From NCBI RefSeq assembly GCF_000275845.1, contig NW_006766888.1, positions 1,255,842-1,319,841 of the forward strand: DNA of 64,000 bases, given 5' to 3'. Of this stretch, positions 1-10,776 are shown piece after piece (position 1 is the first letter of the stretch; every line of letters begins with the position of its first letter). Below the pieces are notes generated by a model. It made no database searches. It saw only the letters and a list, made by a program, of their open reading frames with translations, and had not been told where the DNA came from. A program made the position numbers and the translations under genes. The DNA is from Dichomitus squalens LYAD-421 SS1 (taxonomy: Eukaryota > Basidiomycota > Agaricomycetes > Polyporales > Polyporaceae).

Positions 1-248
1 GGTCAAAATGTCTGGACGGCGAGCCGTAGTCGCAGGATGGTGAGGATGGAAGGTAAGCGCAAGATGAACCAAGATGTCGTCCTCGGCCGTGACCATAACG
101 AGCGCTTGTAAACGTAACGCGAAACGGGGCGGCGTACTATGTAGCATACAATGTTAGGTTGACCAGTGACGCGGACGACCTCGTAGGCCCCATCCCAGCT
201 AGTCTTGATACTTTGTCCTTCTCGGAAATATTATCTGACTTTGACAGT

Positions 249-1922
249 ATGAGAGTCCCGAATTCACGTATATGCTCTTTACCCTCTTTACCTCCCGAAT
301 TGCTGCGGTTAATAGGCGACGCGCTCCTCGGTATACAAGAATGGACTGCAGATGAGAACATAGACTCCATCGGGCTGCGAACGCTCCCTGTACTCGCGAG
401 GACGGCTCACTTTCTCTGTGAGCCGGCGTTGGACGCACTCTGGGACACTTTGCCTGACTTTGGCGTCTTGGTATACCTACTACCCCGGGATGCATGGAAT
501 ATGGAGACTGTGGACGTGTCCCGAGCTCCGCAATCCTTCCATTATGTTGTACGTCAAAATTCCTACTGTATTTACTCAAGCTCTCATCCTTCCTCAGTTC
601 ATGACCCGACCTCTAACGGATGAAGAGTTCGGGCGTCTTGCGTATTACACCCCTCGCGTCAAGCGTGTCCAAGAGTTGTGCTCCCTCTTCCCGTCACGTT
701 TTCATGGCTACATCACCTTCGAGACCTCGATCCTCGCAGCACTTGCTTCCCTATGGAGCACGAGCTAGCCTCTTTTCCATAACCTCCGCGTCGTTCGTCT
801 GAATCCCGCACATGACCAGTACAAGCTCTACTATCGATACTTCCACGTTCTTTTCGGGGACCAGCTGCGACATATTTCTAGCGATGCAACCGCCTTCTCG
901 AACTCCAAAGACGTGAAACCAGAATACTATCGGCAGATGCTCATGAGGTTGCAGGAGACCGCGCCGCTTCTCACGCGTTTCGAATTGAAGGTCGACGCCG
1001 AGCCGTACTCTCCCATTATCCATTCGGCGATGTATTCCGCCATCTACAGCTTCAAGCATCTCGTCAGCGTTCGCACTGGAGCGTTGCCGATGGACATGCC
1101 GACTATCCGTTATCTCGCCGCGCTCCCTCACTTGGAGATCATGGAGATCAGACCGGCGGACAGTATCAGCCCCAGAGACCTCCACTGGCTTGGTACGACT
1201 AGGCTCGCAGTTCACTTCCCAAATCCCCGTGAAGTTCATCTCCAACACCACGTAGCCCCGGATCCCCTAGCCACCATTCTACTGCACATTCACTCTGCAC
1301 GCCTCGAAACCATCCATATCACGGCCGTCACTCAAGATACCCCGATCCCTATGGGCCATGCTCTGCAGTTGCTTTCCGTGGTGCTTTCGCGCAACGGCAG
1401 CGCGATCATCAAGCAGCTCCATCTCACTATACCCGTAGACAGGACTAGCGACGTGGCAATGATTGATCAGCACTTCGAGCCGCTTGATAGGCTAGGACAC
1501 CTGACGCACCTGAGGCTCCAGTTCCACTGTCCAGTCATCGTAACCGAAGCAGCGCTGGCACGGGCAGCAGAAGCATGGCCGAACATCCGCGAGCTCACAA
1601 TTTATCCATATTTCAACCAGACGGAATCTCTGGTAGAATGTCGCTACTCCCAGCCGATTTACGCCAATCTCGAGCTGGCTTGGCTGACATGATATGCCCC
1701 TTGGAGCGATTGGAGGTTGAGATGTCCGAGTCATTGTTCTCAGAACCGCCGATGGAGGTTGCAACATTCCTGCTCGACATATTTCCGAGACTGGAGGGGG
1801 TGGCTTCACAATATCCATACGCGTTCTGGCTGACTGTCAACATGGACTGCATCCCGTACTTGGCTCAGCAGCGAGGACGGGAACGGAGGAGGTCATTGGA
1901 CGGACCCAGCAGCCGATGGTAG
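249..1922 (+). CDS. F-box protein (LRR-like C-terminus), frame interrupted
   Basis: The N-terminal part reads as a basidiomycete F-box module: LPSLPPELLRLIGDALL, then ARTAHFLCEPALDALWDTLP. In the family this binds Skp1 in SCF ubiquitin ligases and the C-terminal repeats choose the target. A clean phase-0 intron lies at 549-597 (gtacgt...cctcag) and joins to FMTRPLTDEEFGRLAYYTPR. After that the coding-like frame meets an in-frame TAG at 766-768, yet the same frame goes on in family style (PLFHNLRVVRLNPAHD) to about 1632. Coding then moves to another frame (CPLERLEVEMSESLF) and stops at 1920-1922. An intron at 1633-1706 with a GCTGAC branch site would restore frame but would remove the family-like CPLE segment. 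The start is taken at ATG 249, just before the F-box; an upstream exon is possible. It is either a pseudogene or contains a sequencing error. Confidence 0.6.
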
Positions 1923-2598
1923 CTATATAGCAAGCAGTCCTGGGTTTGATATTCTTCACAGGGAAGTTGCGTATACTGCAGTACGATTTCCGAGCGGCGT
2001 AAGGAGTCTATGGTCTCTGTACTGGCAAGGCACCGCAGGCCGCGCCCGGAGGACGATCACACGAACCAGATTCAGTGCACGATCGACGATTATCTAGTGT
2101 CCACATAAGGTGCCAAGCTACAGATCGCTCCCACCTCAAAATACCCAACTTCTCCCGCCTTCGACGGCTTGCAGACGGCCTCGCGCGTCTCCTACCAGCA
2201 CACATGTACCTACGCCCGCGCGCATGCTGATGACGACCGCATCGTGTAATCCTCACCCAACTCTAAGGAAAGTTTGTTGTAAATGCGTCTGCCTCCCTGC
2301 ACAGAAGCAGCCCTCAGGAGCAGCGGCTCCCCCGCTGGGGAATTGAGCACGGTCCTGTGACCCACGTCCCGAGATAACAGCCATGCCACTCCACCGGGCT
2401 CGATGGCGCCTTGTCCGTGTCCCTCGAGCTAAGCCTCGAGGGCACAGGGTGCGTGTAAGTAAAGCAACCTATCCTGATTCCTCCGCCGCCTACCCCATTA
2501 CTGTACGCGGCCGTGTGGTGCCCGTGCCGGCAGCAGAACAGTGCACTATCGTCCAGCAGAGGGACGTAGTCCCCCCGCGGCCCTTGCGTCTCTCCGTC
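1923..2598. other. Intergenic, no supported gene
   Basis: I see no convincing coding exon here. It holds the 3' flank of the F-box gene and the promoter of ATG27. The frame open upstream of ATG 2599 lacks any protein-like pattern until the signal peptide begins. Confidence 0.6.
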
Positions 2599-4175
2599 AT
2601 GATGCTGCTATACCTCTGTCTCGCGCTCCTCGTGTCTGTTTTTGCTGTGCTCACGGGAGCTGCGGAGCCCTCGCCGCCGATAGTCAGACTGGGCAGCCTC
2701 GCAAGGCGGTGCAGCTTCCAGCTCGGGAAGACCGAGTTCAATCTGTGCCCGATCCTGGAAGGGAATGACGGGGGCTGGACTGTCCAGTGGGAGACGAGGA
2801 CGCCGCCGACTGTCACGAAGACGACTTATAGGATCGACCTTCGCGGGCCGCTCCAGAGGGATGCTGATGTGCCTCGAGAGGAACAGGTTAGTGCGTCTGT
2901 TCTGAGTAGATCATGGACTGGCAGGAGTACTGGATTATCATCTCGGCGCGGATTTCATGCGATAGAGAAAGACAAAGGGACTGCTGCACTGCGCGATCAT
3001 TGCGCTTGTTCCTGGGCTATTGTCTCTGCGAAAGTGGGGGAAGTGATGGTAAGAACTATCACCGCGTCGTATGACTCTTCTCAGGGTCCATGAATCTAGA
3101 CTATTATGACTGTAGCTCTGCTGAAGTACACCGGGCTGGGGTGAACTGATTGGACATGTTGCTTCCACAGTGCCCAAACGGGACATGGATCTGCCAGACC
3201 AGTGAGCGTGTCACTAACCCCTCGCCCGCTGCGCGTGCTCATCGATATATCGCTGCACAGTATCAAACCGTCGGCCGCGCCATGAAGACGAAGAGCTGCG
3301 CGTGCTTCAGGTGATTCCTGTCGCTGGCGCGATGAACCTCCCGAACATCACCCGCTATCGCCCAGGCGTGAATGTCACTGCGGAGCTTACGTCTGCGCGC
3401 CAAGACCCGAAGAGTAAGTGGCTCTCGTTCATCTCCAAAGGACGCATCCGGTAGGTCTGACAGAGCGCGCTGCGCGCGTAGCTTCGGTACTGCACGTCCG
3501 TTTGCACGGCGGATTCTATGTGTACGGGGCACAGAAGGCGGACTTCCAGTTCATCTGCGACCGCAGCGTCGACGAGGTATGATCTCATGGATACGGCCAC
3601 GTCGCCCAGACCGGTGCTGAGCTTTTCTCACCTGCCAGCCGTCAACACCAACGTACGCCTGGGCATGGAACGGGACGCACACCTTCCAATGGCGCAGCAA
3701 GCACGCCTGTGGCTCGCAGCAAGCGACTGCGCCCCCGAAGGAAGCCCCGCCGCCCCCAGACGATACAGACGACTCGGGTGATGATGCGCCTCCGCAGGAC
3801 GACGAGTCTGACGGACAAGACCTCCGCGAAGGCAATCCCATCATGGGTCGGATGACGCGGACGACGATGGCCCTCCTTCTCTCGTCCTTCACCGCAGTCA
3901 TCACTCTCGCGTACCTCGCGTGGCGCCCGCCAACGCGCGTACGACAGTACGTGACGAAGTTCATGAAGGCGCATCCGCGGCTAGCGCGATTCCGCGTGGG
4001 GGAGCAGGTGCTGATTAGGTGGGCGTACGAAGACTTGGAGATGGACGAGGGATACAGTCCTAGCGAGGAGGATACTATGGTGAACTGGAGCGCGGACGAG
4101 GAGGGCTCGGGAGAAGGTATCCCGCTAAAGCCCTCCCCGAGGAAGGGGGGTATGTTGAACTACGGCACAACGTAG
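2599..4175 (+). CDS. ATG27: Autophagy-related protein 27 (Atg27), type I membrane protein
   Basis: Five exons (2599-2886, 3171-3201, 3261-3413, 3482-3576, 3639-4175) splice in frame to 367 aa. The start is ATG 2599 because it opens directly into a signal peptide (MMLLYLCLALLVSVFAV...). The lumenal part shows Atg27/mannose-6-phosphate-receptor-homology features in order: CSFQLGKTEFNLCPIL, GGWTVQWETRTPPTVTKTTY, CPNGTWICQT, LRVLQVIPVAGAM, LHVRLHGGFYVYGAQKADFQ and FICDRSVDE, then WNGTHTFQWRSKHACGS. An acidic proline-rich stalk leads to one membrane helix at about residues 265-285 (MALLLSSFTAVITLAYLAW) and a cytoplasmic tail of about 80 residues. In yeast Atg27 cycles between Golgi, endosome and vacuole and supports Atg9 trafficking. 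Intron 1 (284 nt) is long for this window. The gene is convergent with ATG12. Confidence 0.9.
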
Positions 4176-4532
4176 GGGCGGCACTGCCAGAGGGCCGAAC
4201 GGGCAACAGAGATGCCTGATGTTCTATTGCTTCCCGTATATCCGGATGTATTCTGCTGTAGATGCGCGCAGTCAGTGTTCCTAGTCTCTGTGTTTGTATA
4301 CCTGTTGTAAGCATAGTCCAGCTATGTAGTATAGAAGATATCGCCTCATGATGGGTTTCGGCTTGCTCGGACGCTGCACAGAAGAGATTATAATCCACTC
4401 ACGGTGTTAGGCTTCAGCGGTATCGCGATGCAATACTGATCTACCCATGTTACACGGTTGCCTTCCCAAGACATGACGCTGCGGTCCTACAATATGCATA
4501 GAAGTGATGAAGAAGGGAAGCTAGGTCATGTA
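4176..4532. other. Convergent intergenic gap between ATG27 and ATG12
   Basis: This 357-nt stretch holds the 3' ends of two converging genes. I see no further coding exon or repeat. Confidence 0.6.
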
Positions 4533-5254
4533 TCAACCCCAGGCTGCGGTCGTACTGGATTAGTTGGACTGTCAGCGAAACGAATGAAACCGGAATTGGG
4601 AGGACGCGCCTATAGTTCACTATTAGATGTCCCTCGGTCGAGAATGACTAGCATTGCACAAAATGAGAAAACAGAGGTCCGGATAGGCAACTCCTCAGGT
4701 AACGCACCTTAAACAGATTCGCAACAGTATCGTCCGGTGCTGGTGAGAACGCAAGATTAATGTACGTGAACTAGATATGTCAAGATGTGAGAACCTTCCT
4801 AGTCTAGTACCGCACACAGCTGAGCAACTCAGCGTGAAGTAGGAACAGCACATACCAAAGGATCACCCTGTTTCCATCCAAGCTCCTTCCTCAAGAACTG
4901 GATGACCGCCTGGAACCTGTTCGACGCAGTGATCTTGTAGAAGTTCTGCTTCATGATCGGCGCGTTGCCTACTGCCTTGAAACGGACCACAACTGCCGCA
5001 CGGTATGGGCAGTGTAGAATCATGAGAAAGGAGTGCACAGGAGTATATGGCACGAGAAAGTGGGCAGACGAGAATATGTCAATCAAGTACGCAGACGAGC
5101 TCGAAAGCGACAGCGACGCACCTTTGTTTGCATCCTTCTTCTTGTAGGTCTCAAGAGCCTCCTGGGCCTCCTGCACGACGTTGCCACCGCTGAACGAGGT
5201 CCATGCTGAGGGTAGGTTGCGGGTGTTGGCCTCTGGACTCCCCGGCAGCGCCAT
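4533..5254 (-). CDS. ATG12: Ubiquitin-like autophagy protein Atg12
   Basis: Five exons on the minus strand (5254-5122, 4992-4856, 4770-4708, 4647-4610, 4554-4533) give 130 aa in frame. Atg12 is conjugated through its C-terminal glycine to Atg5 by Atg7 and Atg10; the conjugate drives Atg8 lipidation at the phagophore. The ubiquitin-like fold is unmistakable: [60 protein letters not shown], then GHLIVNYSTTAAWG and stop. The final WG is needed for conjugation. It is reached only if the last intron (4555-4609) is spliced as GC-AG, because the exon ends AACTATAG and the next bases are GCGCGT. The other three introns are GT-AG (129, 85 and 60 nt). ATG 5254 is the first AUG in the open frame (context GGACATGG). 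The N-terminal 44 residues are variable, as usual for the family. Confidence 0.92.
4555..4609 (-). other. GC-AG intron in ATG12
   Basis: On the minus strand the intron begins GCGCGTCC and ends AATCCAG, with possible branch sites GCTGAC and AACTAAT. Splicing it joins NY-S to TTAAWG-stop. No GT donor nearby keeps this frame. Confidence 0.75.
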
Positions 5255-6175
5255 GTCCTGATGTCGCCGTCTAGAGCCTTGGTATACCGGCGCCTGCAGT
5301 CCGCCCTCATAACGCTTAATGGTGCAGATCGACTTTCGAAGTCCGATTTGGCTCGGCTTCGGGCTTGGTTCGATCCGCGAGCAGCGCCCCAGCACAGCGC
5401 TCCTGCCAATAGTAACGACGACTTCTCACTTCGATGTTCCTGTTGCTGGGTGGTTTGATACAGCACTCTCCGATTACTACCTACACTGATGTTACCTCAT
5501 GACTAGACAGACCAGAATAGTTCTTCGCATGTGCTTTATTTCAGTGCCACGAGGGCTTCGTGTTAGGCACAGCCGGATCTCTGCATCCTCCTCGTCCCGG
5601 AGCAGTGCACCGATGATTCAGCGATAAGTGGTGTGGCCTTTGTCCTCGAGGCCGACGACAAACGCCTCAGCGGAATAGCCTAGGCTAGTGCCATCCTTCG
5701 CTCGGGGCGCGCCACGGTATATGAAGCCTCGCGGACTCAAATGGGGGAGCCTAAGACTAGTATGGCACGCGTGCTTCCCGCCCGTTCTACAGGTCCGTAA
5801 TTTTGCTTCCGCATCTGGACTGCGAACCTGTTCACGTTCCCTGATTGAAGCTAGTGCGTAAGGGCGGTGGAGTCCGACTGGGGACCGTCCAACGCCGAAG
5901 ATTTAAACGTGCGATCTTTAGTAGCAGGACAGGATCAAGATAGATCACGGTCTCGTCTCGAAGCGACGACTTCCGGCACCGCATCCGCTCATCTCACCAC
6001 TCAGCACTCATGGAGGGGGCAGGTGCTCTTCCGTGATAAGGCACATAAGCGAGTCCCCCCTACAACACAATAAAAACAAAGGGGCGTGCAGATTCGTCAG
6101 TCTGTCCTACCCTCTCCCGCCAGTCCTTGTATCTACTAGCTGGCCCTGTTCGATGACTGAGTGCTGACCTTGGCG
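5255..6175. other. Divergent promoter interval of ATG12 and the DUF6533-type gene
   Basis: No supported gene is present apart from the doubtful minus-strand open frame at 5619-5903. The two flanking genes are transcribed away from each other, so both promoters must lie here. Confidence 0.5.
5619..5903 (-). other. Unassigned open frame without start codon
   Basis: About 95 codons are open on the minus strand, without an ATG, ending RAKDGTSLGYSAEAFVVGLE then DKGHTTYR and stop. The last third looks protein-like, but I recognise no family and no splice partner. It lies between the ATG12 promoter and the DUF6533-type gene. It could be a gene remnant or chance. Confidence 0.2.
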
Positions 6176-8087
6176 ATGTCCGCCGCCGCCGCTCTCGCAT
6201 TGCCCTACGATGAGTCGCCAGTCACACTCGTCTCCCATGCAGCTGCAGTAAAGTACGTGCTGAACGCGTGTTCTCTCTAGTGCGAGTCGTGCCTAACACG
6301 TTTTGTTCCAATAGAATCCTGACTCGTGAGTAATCTTGCCAACAGCTTGATCACCGAGGAAGGCCCTGATATGCTCATGACGCGTGTCCAGTCGTCGGAT
6401 TGACCTCCCTTCTTTACGACCATTTCGTTACGGTATACCCCCTCTGCAGTCTAACTTCTCACTCCCGTGCTGAACCTGCACGGCCTTCTTCGCAGCTTCC
6501 CAATGAGGTACGCATACATTGTCCGAACGGCAGATGCAATGTCCTCATTGCGCTGACAGGTTACTTTGATATGGCGTGCTCGGAAGGGCGTCGTCTCTAC
6601 CATCTTTCTGTTGGTACGTCAGGATGCTTCGTTGGGCCGCTGATAATTGACCGTTATCTCAGAACCGCTACATCGTGTAAGTTGCCGCAAGGATCACTTT
6701 GGTTGATTAGGTTACCGATGGTCTGTTCACAGCCCCGCTATACTTGCTTTGGATATCTATGGTGAGTGACATGCCATATCAACATCTAAACATACACTCA
6801 CATCCCGACAGAGACGTTTGGAAATGCCGCTGCTTCCATCCCGGTACTTGTTCTCTGTCAGTCCGAGTTCTTGACATGCTCATACCATGGCACAGTTCTG
6901 CAAGGTGTGGACGATAGTGCAAAGTTTCCTGACGATTTCGTCATATATCTCCATCCACGGTATGTTCTTCGCCCTATCGATAGCACGCCCGCAGTTCCTC
7001 CACATTGTCTTCTTGCGAGGTCTCACTGATATCACCACCATTCCATACCAGCCATCGTTGCGTGGCGAGTGTATGCCATTTACAACGGTCAACGCTGGGT
7101 GTCAAGGCTCCTGTGGATCGGAGGCTCCCTCAACTTTGCCGTCTCGGCAGGTATCACCACGGCATCGCTGATACCCATCATTTGTGAGTGTTATCGTCCG
7201 CGCGTCGTATGTCGTGACCTAGCGTATCCTCATGGTGCACATCCATGATCCATTACACTCTAGCCGATCTTCACCCGTTCTACCACTCTTGCGTTGGAAA
7301 CGTGCGTAATGATGACTGTACGCGTTTGCATTGATGGGCGCTTGGCTGACGATCGGCAACGCAGGTTCCGAATTATATCTGGTCGATTTGGCTTCCTAGG
7401 TATCAGATGATATCTCCAATACGTTCTGAGAGAGTGAAGCTGACCGGTCTTCCGAAGCATCATTTTCGAGACACTCCTTTTCGGGCTTACCATCAAGGCC
7501 ATGTTCCACGAAGGGCAGCGTCGCTCGTTGACCTCCCTCTCTCTCCTTCTCTACCGTGATGGTCGGTCCATTGTAGTCCCCTTCTGAGTCGCGTGCTGAT
7601 TATAGGGGTACCTTGTCAATAGGGATGTTGTACTTCGTTGCTGTTACATGTGCGTATGTCGAAATTTTCACCCTTGGGCCCGCTGACGTCGCGGAGTAGT
7701 CTGCTCTCTCTTCTCCCTTATGGTCTGGGCTCTAGCGGGCCCCGATCTTCTCGGTCTCGCACGATAGTACGTATACTCTCCGCTGTGTCTGTCCACGACT
7801 GACCCAGGGTATTGTGCAGCTTCGCGCTCGCCATGGTGAACATCGCCGGTTCGCGGCTCGTCCTCAACCTCAAGGAGTATGCCGCCACCCGCGTCGGCGA
7901 TACCGACTTGGATTGGGACGAGCCGAGTCGGACTCCCTCACGGGAGGCGGTGCTCCCCATGCCATACTTCACGACAAGCCACGTGCGCTCGGCGGACGGG
8001 GAGTCGAGCGAGCTGAACTGCTCGCTCGACCTTGAGTTGTATTCCATCGAGCGGGAGTGCCAGCAACTGGGAACGCGATTACACTAG
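6176..8087 (+). CDS. DUF6533-type multi-pass membrane protein, 16 exons
   Basis: Sixteen exons splice in frame to 341 aa: 6176-6252, 6315-6325, 6392-6432, 6496-6507, 6560-6613, 6663-6676, 6733-6761, 6812-6843, 6896-6959, 7052-7183, 7264-7301, 7365-7399, 7458-7565, 7606-7649, 7700-7766, 7820-8087. The N-terminus matches the basidiomycete DUF6533 pattern: VKILTLVGLTSLLYDHFVTL, PNEVTLIWRARKGVVSTIFL, LNRYIVPAILALDIYG. Hydrophobic segments follow: FCKVWTIVQSFLTISSYISI, AIVAWRVYAIYNGQRWVSRL, SLNFAVSAGITTASLIPII, IFETLLFGLTIKAMF, MLYFVAVTFCSLFSLMVWAL, MVNIAGSRLVLNL. About seven helices are suggested and the C-terminal tail is soluble. Function is unknown; a receptor-like role is sometimes guessed for such proteins but nothing here proves it. 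Exons 2, 4 and 6 are only 11, 12 and 14 nt. The exon 13 end (7565) was chosen for frame. Confidence 0.85.
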
Positions 8088-9023
8088 GTGCGTTGTACGG
8101 GAACTGGGGTTCTGAGTGGGCAGTGTACGATGACGAGATTGGGAGCGTGTGGGAATGTAGAAGGAAGAGGCATAGACAATGTTATTTGCGCGTCACGCGC
8201 CCCTCGACATCACTTACCTGTACAACTGTATCGTTAGCTTATCCGGTTCGAGCCCTTCGCCACCGTGCTTGGTGAAATCTTTGATGCACCTGTCAGCGGA
8301 TGACCTAACGTGGAAGGACTGTCATGAGGCAAGCGTAGGTCTGGTCAATAGTGAGCTCCTTATCACTCTGCTTCTTACCTCACTGAGCCTCTAGGTTCCC
8401 TGGTCCAATATCTGAACTCACTAGTATGACCTGTCGCCATGGACCGCAACCTCGTCAGTCCGACCCGAGTCGCCATATGTTTGACATGGTGGTGTTGAAT
8501 CCGCACCACACTTCAGTTGTAAAACGGTGCTCTACGTCCGGCTTCATCAGAATTTCTTTGCCTGGGCCCCCCGTGCCGGAATCGCTAAGTACACGGTCTC
8601 GATATCACATATGCAATCGCCAGCTAACACGAAGAACTGGACGAGAATCTCCATTGCGCACCTGGACCGACGGCATCGGACGACGCGACTTAAGTGAACA
8701 GGTGAAGGCTGCAGTCATCGGCTTAGCAGACCCGACTGGCAAGTCTCAGAGTAGATGTTCCTCCCCCGGCGTGAATTCACCGACAGACTTGAAGGTAATA
8801 TACTCCTTTCTTTTTCAGCGTTCACGCTGTCGTGCAACTGTCCAACGCCTACTTGGGCGTTCTTTACCATAACGCCTTTCGGTGCTCGTTGCAAAATAAC
8901 ACACTGGAAAAAGAAATATCTGGATTGAGCGTACTGGACGACATATAAAGCCCTGCGTAGGGACCTCAGCCCTCGCTTTAGTCGGACTCTCCGTTCCCAA
9001 CCTCTCTCGCCCAGTATCTTGCT
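8088..9023. other. Intergenic, no supported gene
   Basis: I find open frames here but none with family-like sequence or a consistent splice pattern. The last 80 bases form a core promoter for the small secreted-protein candidate. Confidence 0.5.
8944..8950 (+). promoter_or_regulatory. TATA box (TATAAAG)
   Basis: TATAAAG lies 80 nt upstream of ATG 9024 and is followed by a pyrimidine-rich stretch, the usual layout of a highly expressed fungal secreted-protein gene. Confidence 0.5.
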
Positions 9024-9336
9024 ATGAAGTTCATTGCTTCTGCAATCATCGCTTTTGCTGCGATCGCACATGCGAACGCTCTCCCCACTGCAGGAGCCGA
9101 GACTATGTGAGGTTGTCGCTTTCAACCCGCTCGACTATTGCTTACATTCATCCTATCATGTGTTTCCTATCTCCGGGACGAGGAGATCACTGGTTACGTG
9201 CTTCCTATCCAGTAGCTTGCGAACATCACAGGTGAAGAATTTAGTAAATTGCGGAGTAGCTCGAGAGCTGACGGTAAGCGGCGAAGTATTGGCAGGAGAT
9301 CCCTCCGGGCACTCGTCATTGGCTAGTACGGATTGA
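9024..9336 (+). CDS. Putative small secreted protein
   Basis: ATG 9024 opens a good signal peptide, MKFIASAIIAFAAIAHANA, followed by LPTAGAETM. The frame then hits a donor-like GTGAGG. An intron ending at TATCCAG (about 9213) would join to SLRTSQVKNLVNCGVARELT and stop at 9334-9336, giving about 70 aa. The signal peptide and TATA box support a real gene. The second exon is weak: it has a single cysteine and resembles nothing I know. A truncated copy of a secreted-protein gene is the main alternative. Confidence 0.35.
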
Positions 9337-9735
9337 CTTGTCATTCGAATGTATTGCAAGGTCTTCATCCGATCTGGGGAATGCTCGACGGTGTTCTGCT
9401 GCGAGTGGCTCCTCACGACGTTTGATGCCGCGTATTCTGCCTCAGATTGGTACCTCGTACAGCATCTCTTGCTAAAATTGAGATACGGCAGAGGCTGGCG
9501 TTTCGAGTGCTTTCCGTCTGATGTGTCGTATTTAGACTCGTGGATTGAAAGATGTGAGAAGCTGAGCCAACTGCGCTGGTGCACTCCCTCAACATGAACT
9601 CCGGACTTGGAGATCCAAAGTGACGCGCATGTGATCATACGCGATCGCGACCCGACGCAGGTCTCGCGGCAGTCGCGGTGGCCAGCGACCTCCCTCCTTT
9701 GTCCGTTCCGCTCACTCCCGCCGCCGTCCGATACC
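9337..9735. other. Intergenic, no supported gene
   Basis: Promoter side of the next gene. No coding exon or repeat was recognised. Confidence 0.5.
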
Positions 9736-10514
9736 ATGAAACGCCAGAACGACGACAGCGCCGCCCCCGTCCCCGCAAAGAAACCGCGCGCGAACACTGC
9801 GCACGCAGCGGCCGTCGCGCTCGTCAACTCCATCCTTGCCAATCCCAAGTCATACCCCATTTCCGGCAACGAGGATGTCGTGCGCAAGTCCCTCGTCGAT
9901 CTGGCGTCCTACGCGCGCTCCCTGGAGGCGCAGCTCGGTGTCAGCAGCGCCCCAGTCGCTGGAAGCAGCAAGGCGAAGGCGGCGGCCACCGCGGTCGCCG
10001 CGAAGCCCGCCAGGTCGCAGGCAGACCTCGAGGTGGCGGCGGAGAAACTGAGAAAGGCAGCTGTCAGCGGCATCAAGAAGCAGATGTCGGTGAGTGACGC
10101 GCGCATATACCCGCTCTGTATGCACCCCTCATCCTGTGCCCTATACCGTCGAACGTCACTATGCATAGTGGAAGCCGTCGTGTAAGACCGGGTCTGCGAA
10201 GTGGTCCTACGACGGCATCTGCAACGACCCGGAGGTCTTCGGCTGTCTGATGGGTCTCGGCGGCCCTCCGACGTTCAAGATGAAGAAGTTCACCGTAGAC
10301 GAGTTTGAACGGTGTCTGGGATCTATTCGGGGGTCCGTTCGGTACGCGTTCGCGGTGTACTCGGCTCGTTGCCACATGCTGAGCATCAGGTTGCCGCAGG
10401 TATGATACACTCTACATCACCAGCAAGGAAGTGACCGTACGCTGGTCCGATACCGGCGAGTTCAAGTTCAGCGGGTCCTATGGCAAGTGGCAGCCTTCAA
10501 CTGCCGACTACTAG
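9736..10514 (+). CDS. Conserved-looking 213-aa protein of unknown function
   Basis: Three exons (9736-10089, 10169-10341, 10400-10514) give 213 aa in frame. The second intron, gtacgc...ccgcag (58 nt), was chosen because it restores frame into RYDTLYITSKEVTVRWSDTG then EFKFSGSYGKWQPSTADY and stop. The N-terminus has a basic KKPR patch, possibly nuclear, then a helical stretch (HAAAVALVNSILANPKSYPI ... SLVDLASYARSLEAQL) and an alanine/lysine-rich linker. The middle has four cysteines within WKPSCKTGSAKWSYDGICND and FGCLMGLGG. I do not recognise the family. Arrangement and codon use are those of an ordinary expressed gene. Confidence 0.75.
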
Positions 10515-10776
10515 ACATCGGGATGATTGTGCCACATTCTAGTTCACAGGTTATATAGTGCTCATTTAGTTGATGTACATCATTTACTATCCACTTCGAT
10601 GCCACTGACTATCTCGCGACTGACACTGGTGATCATGCCCAACAAACAAGAGAATGGTCGACGTTCGCTGGGCTGCACCTCACCGACGACATTGTAGTCC
10701 AAGCTAGGTCAAAAAAGCTTCATCGGTACATCCATATCCCGCACGTGTAAACATAGACAGTAGGTCGTCCTTCATC

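Noticed and set aside
8242..8256. B-box-like GGTTCGAGCCC on the plus strand
   Set aside because: No T-stem complementarity and no A box upstream.
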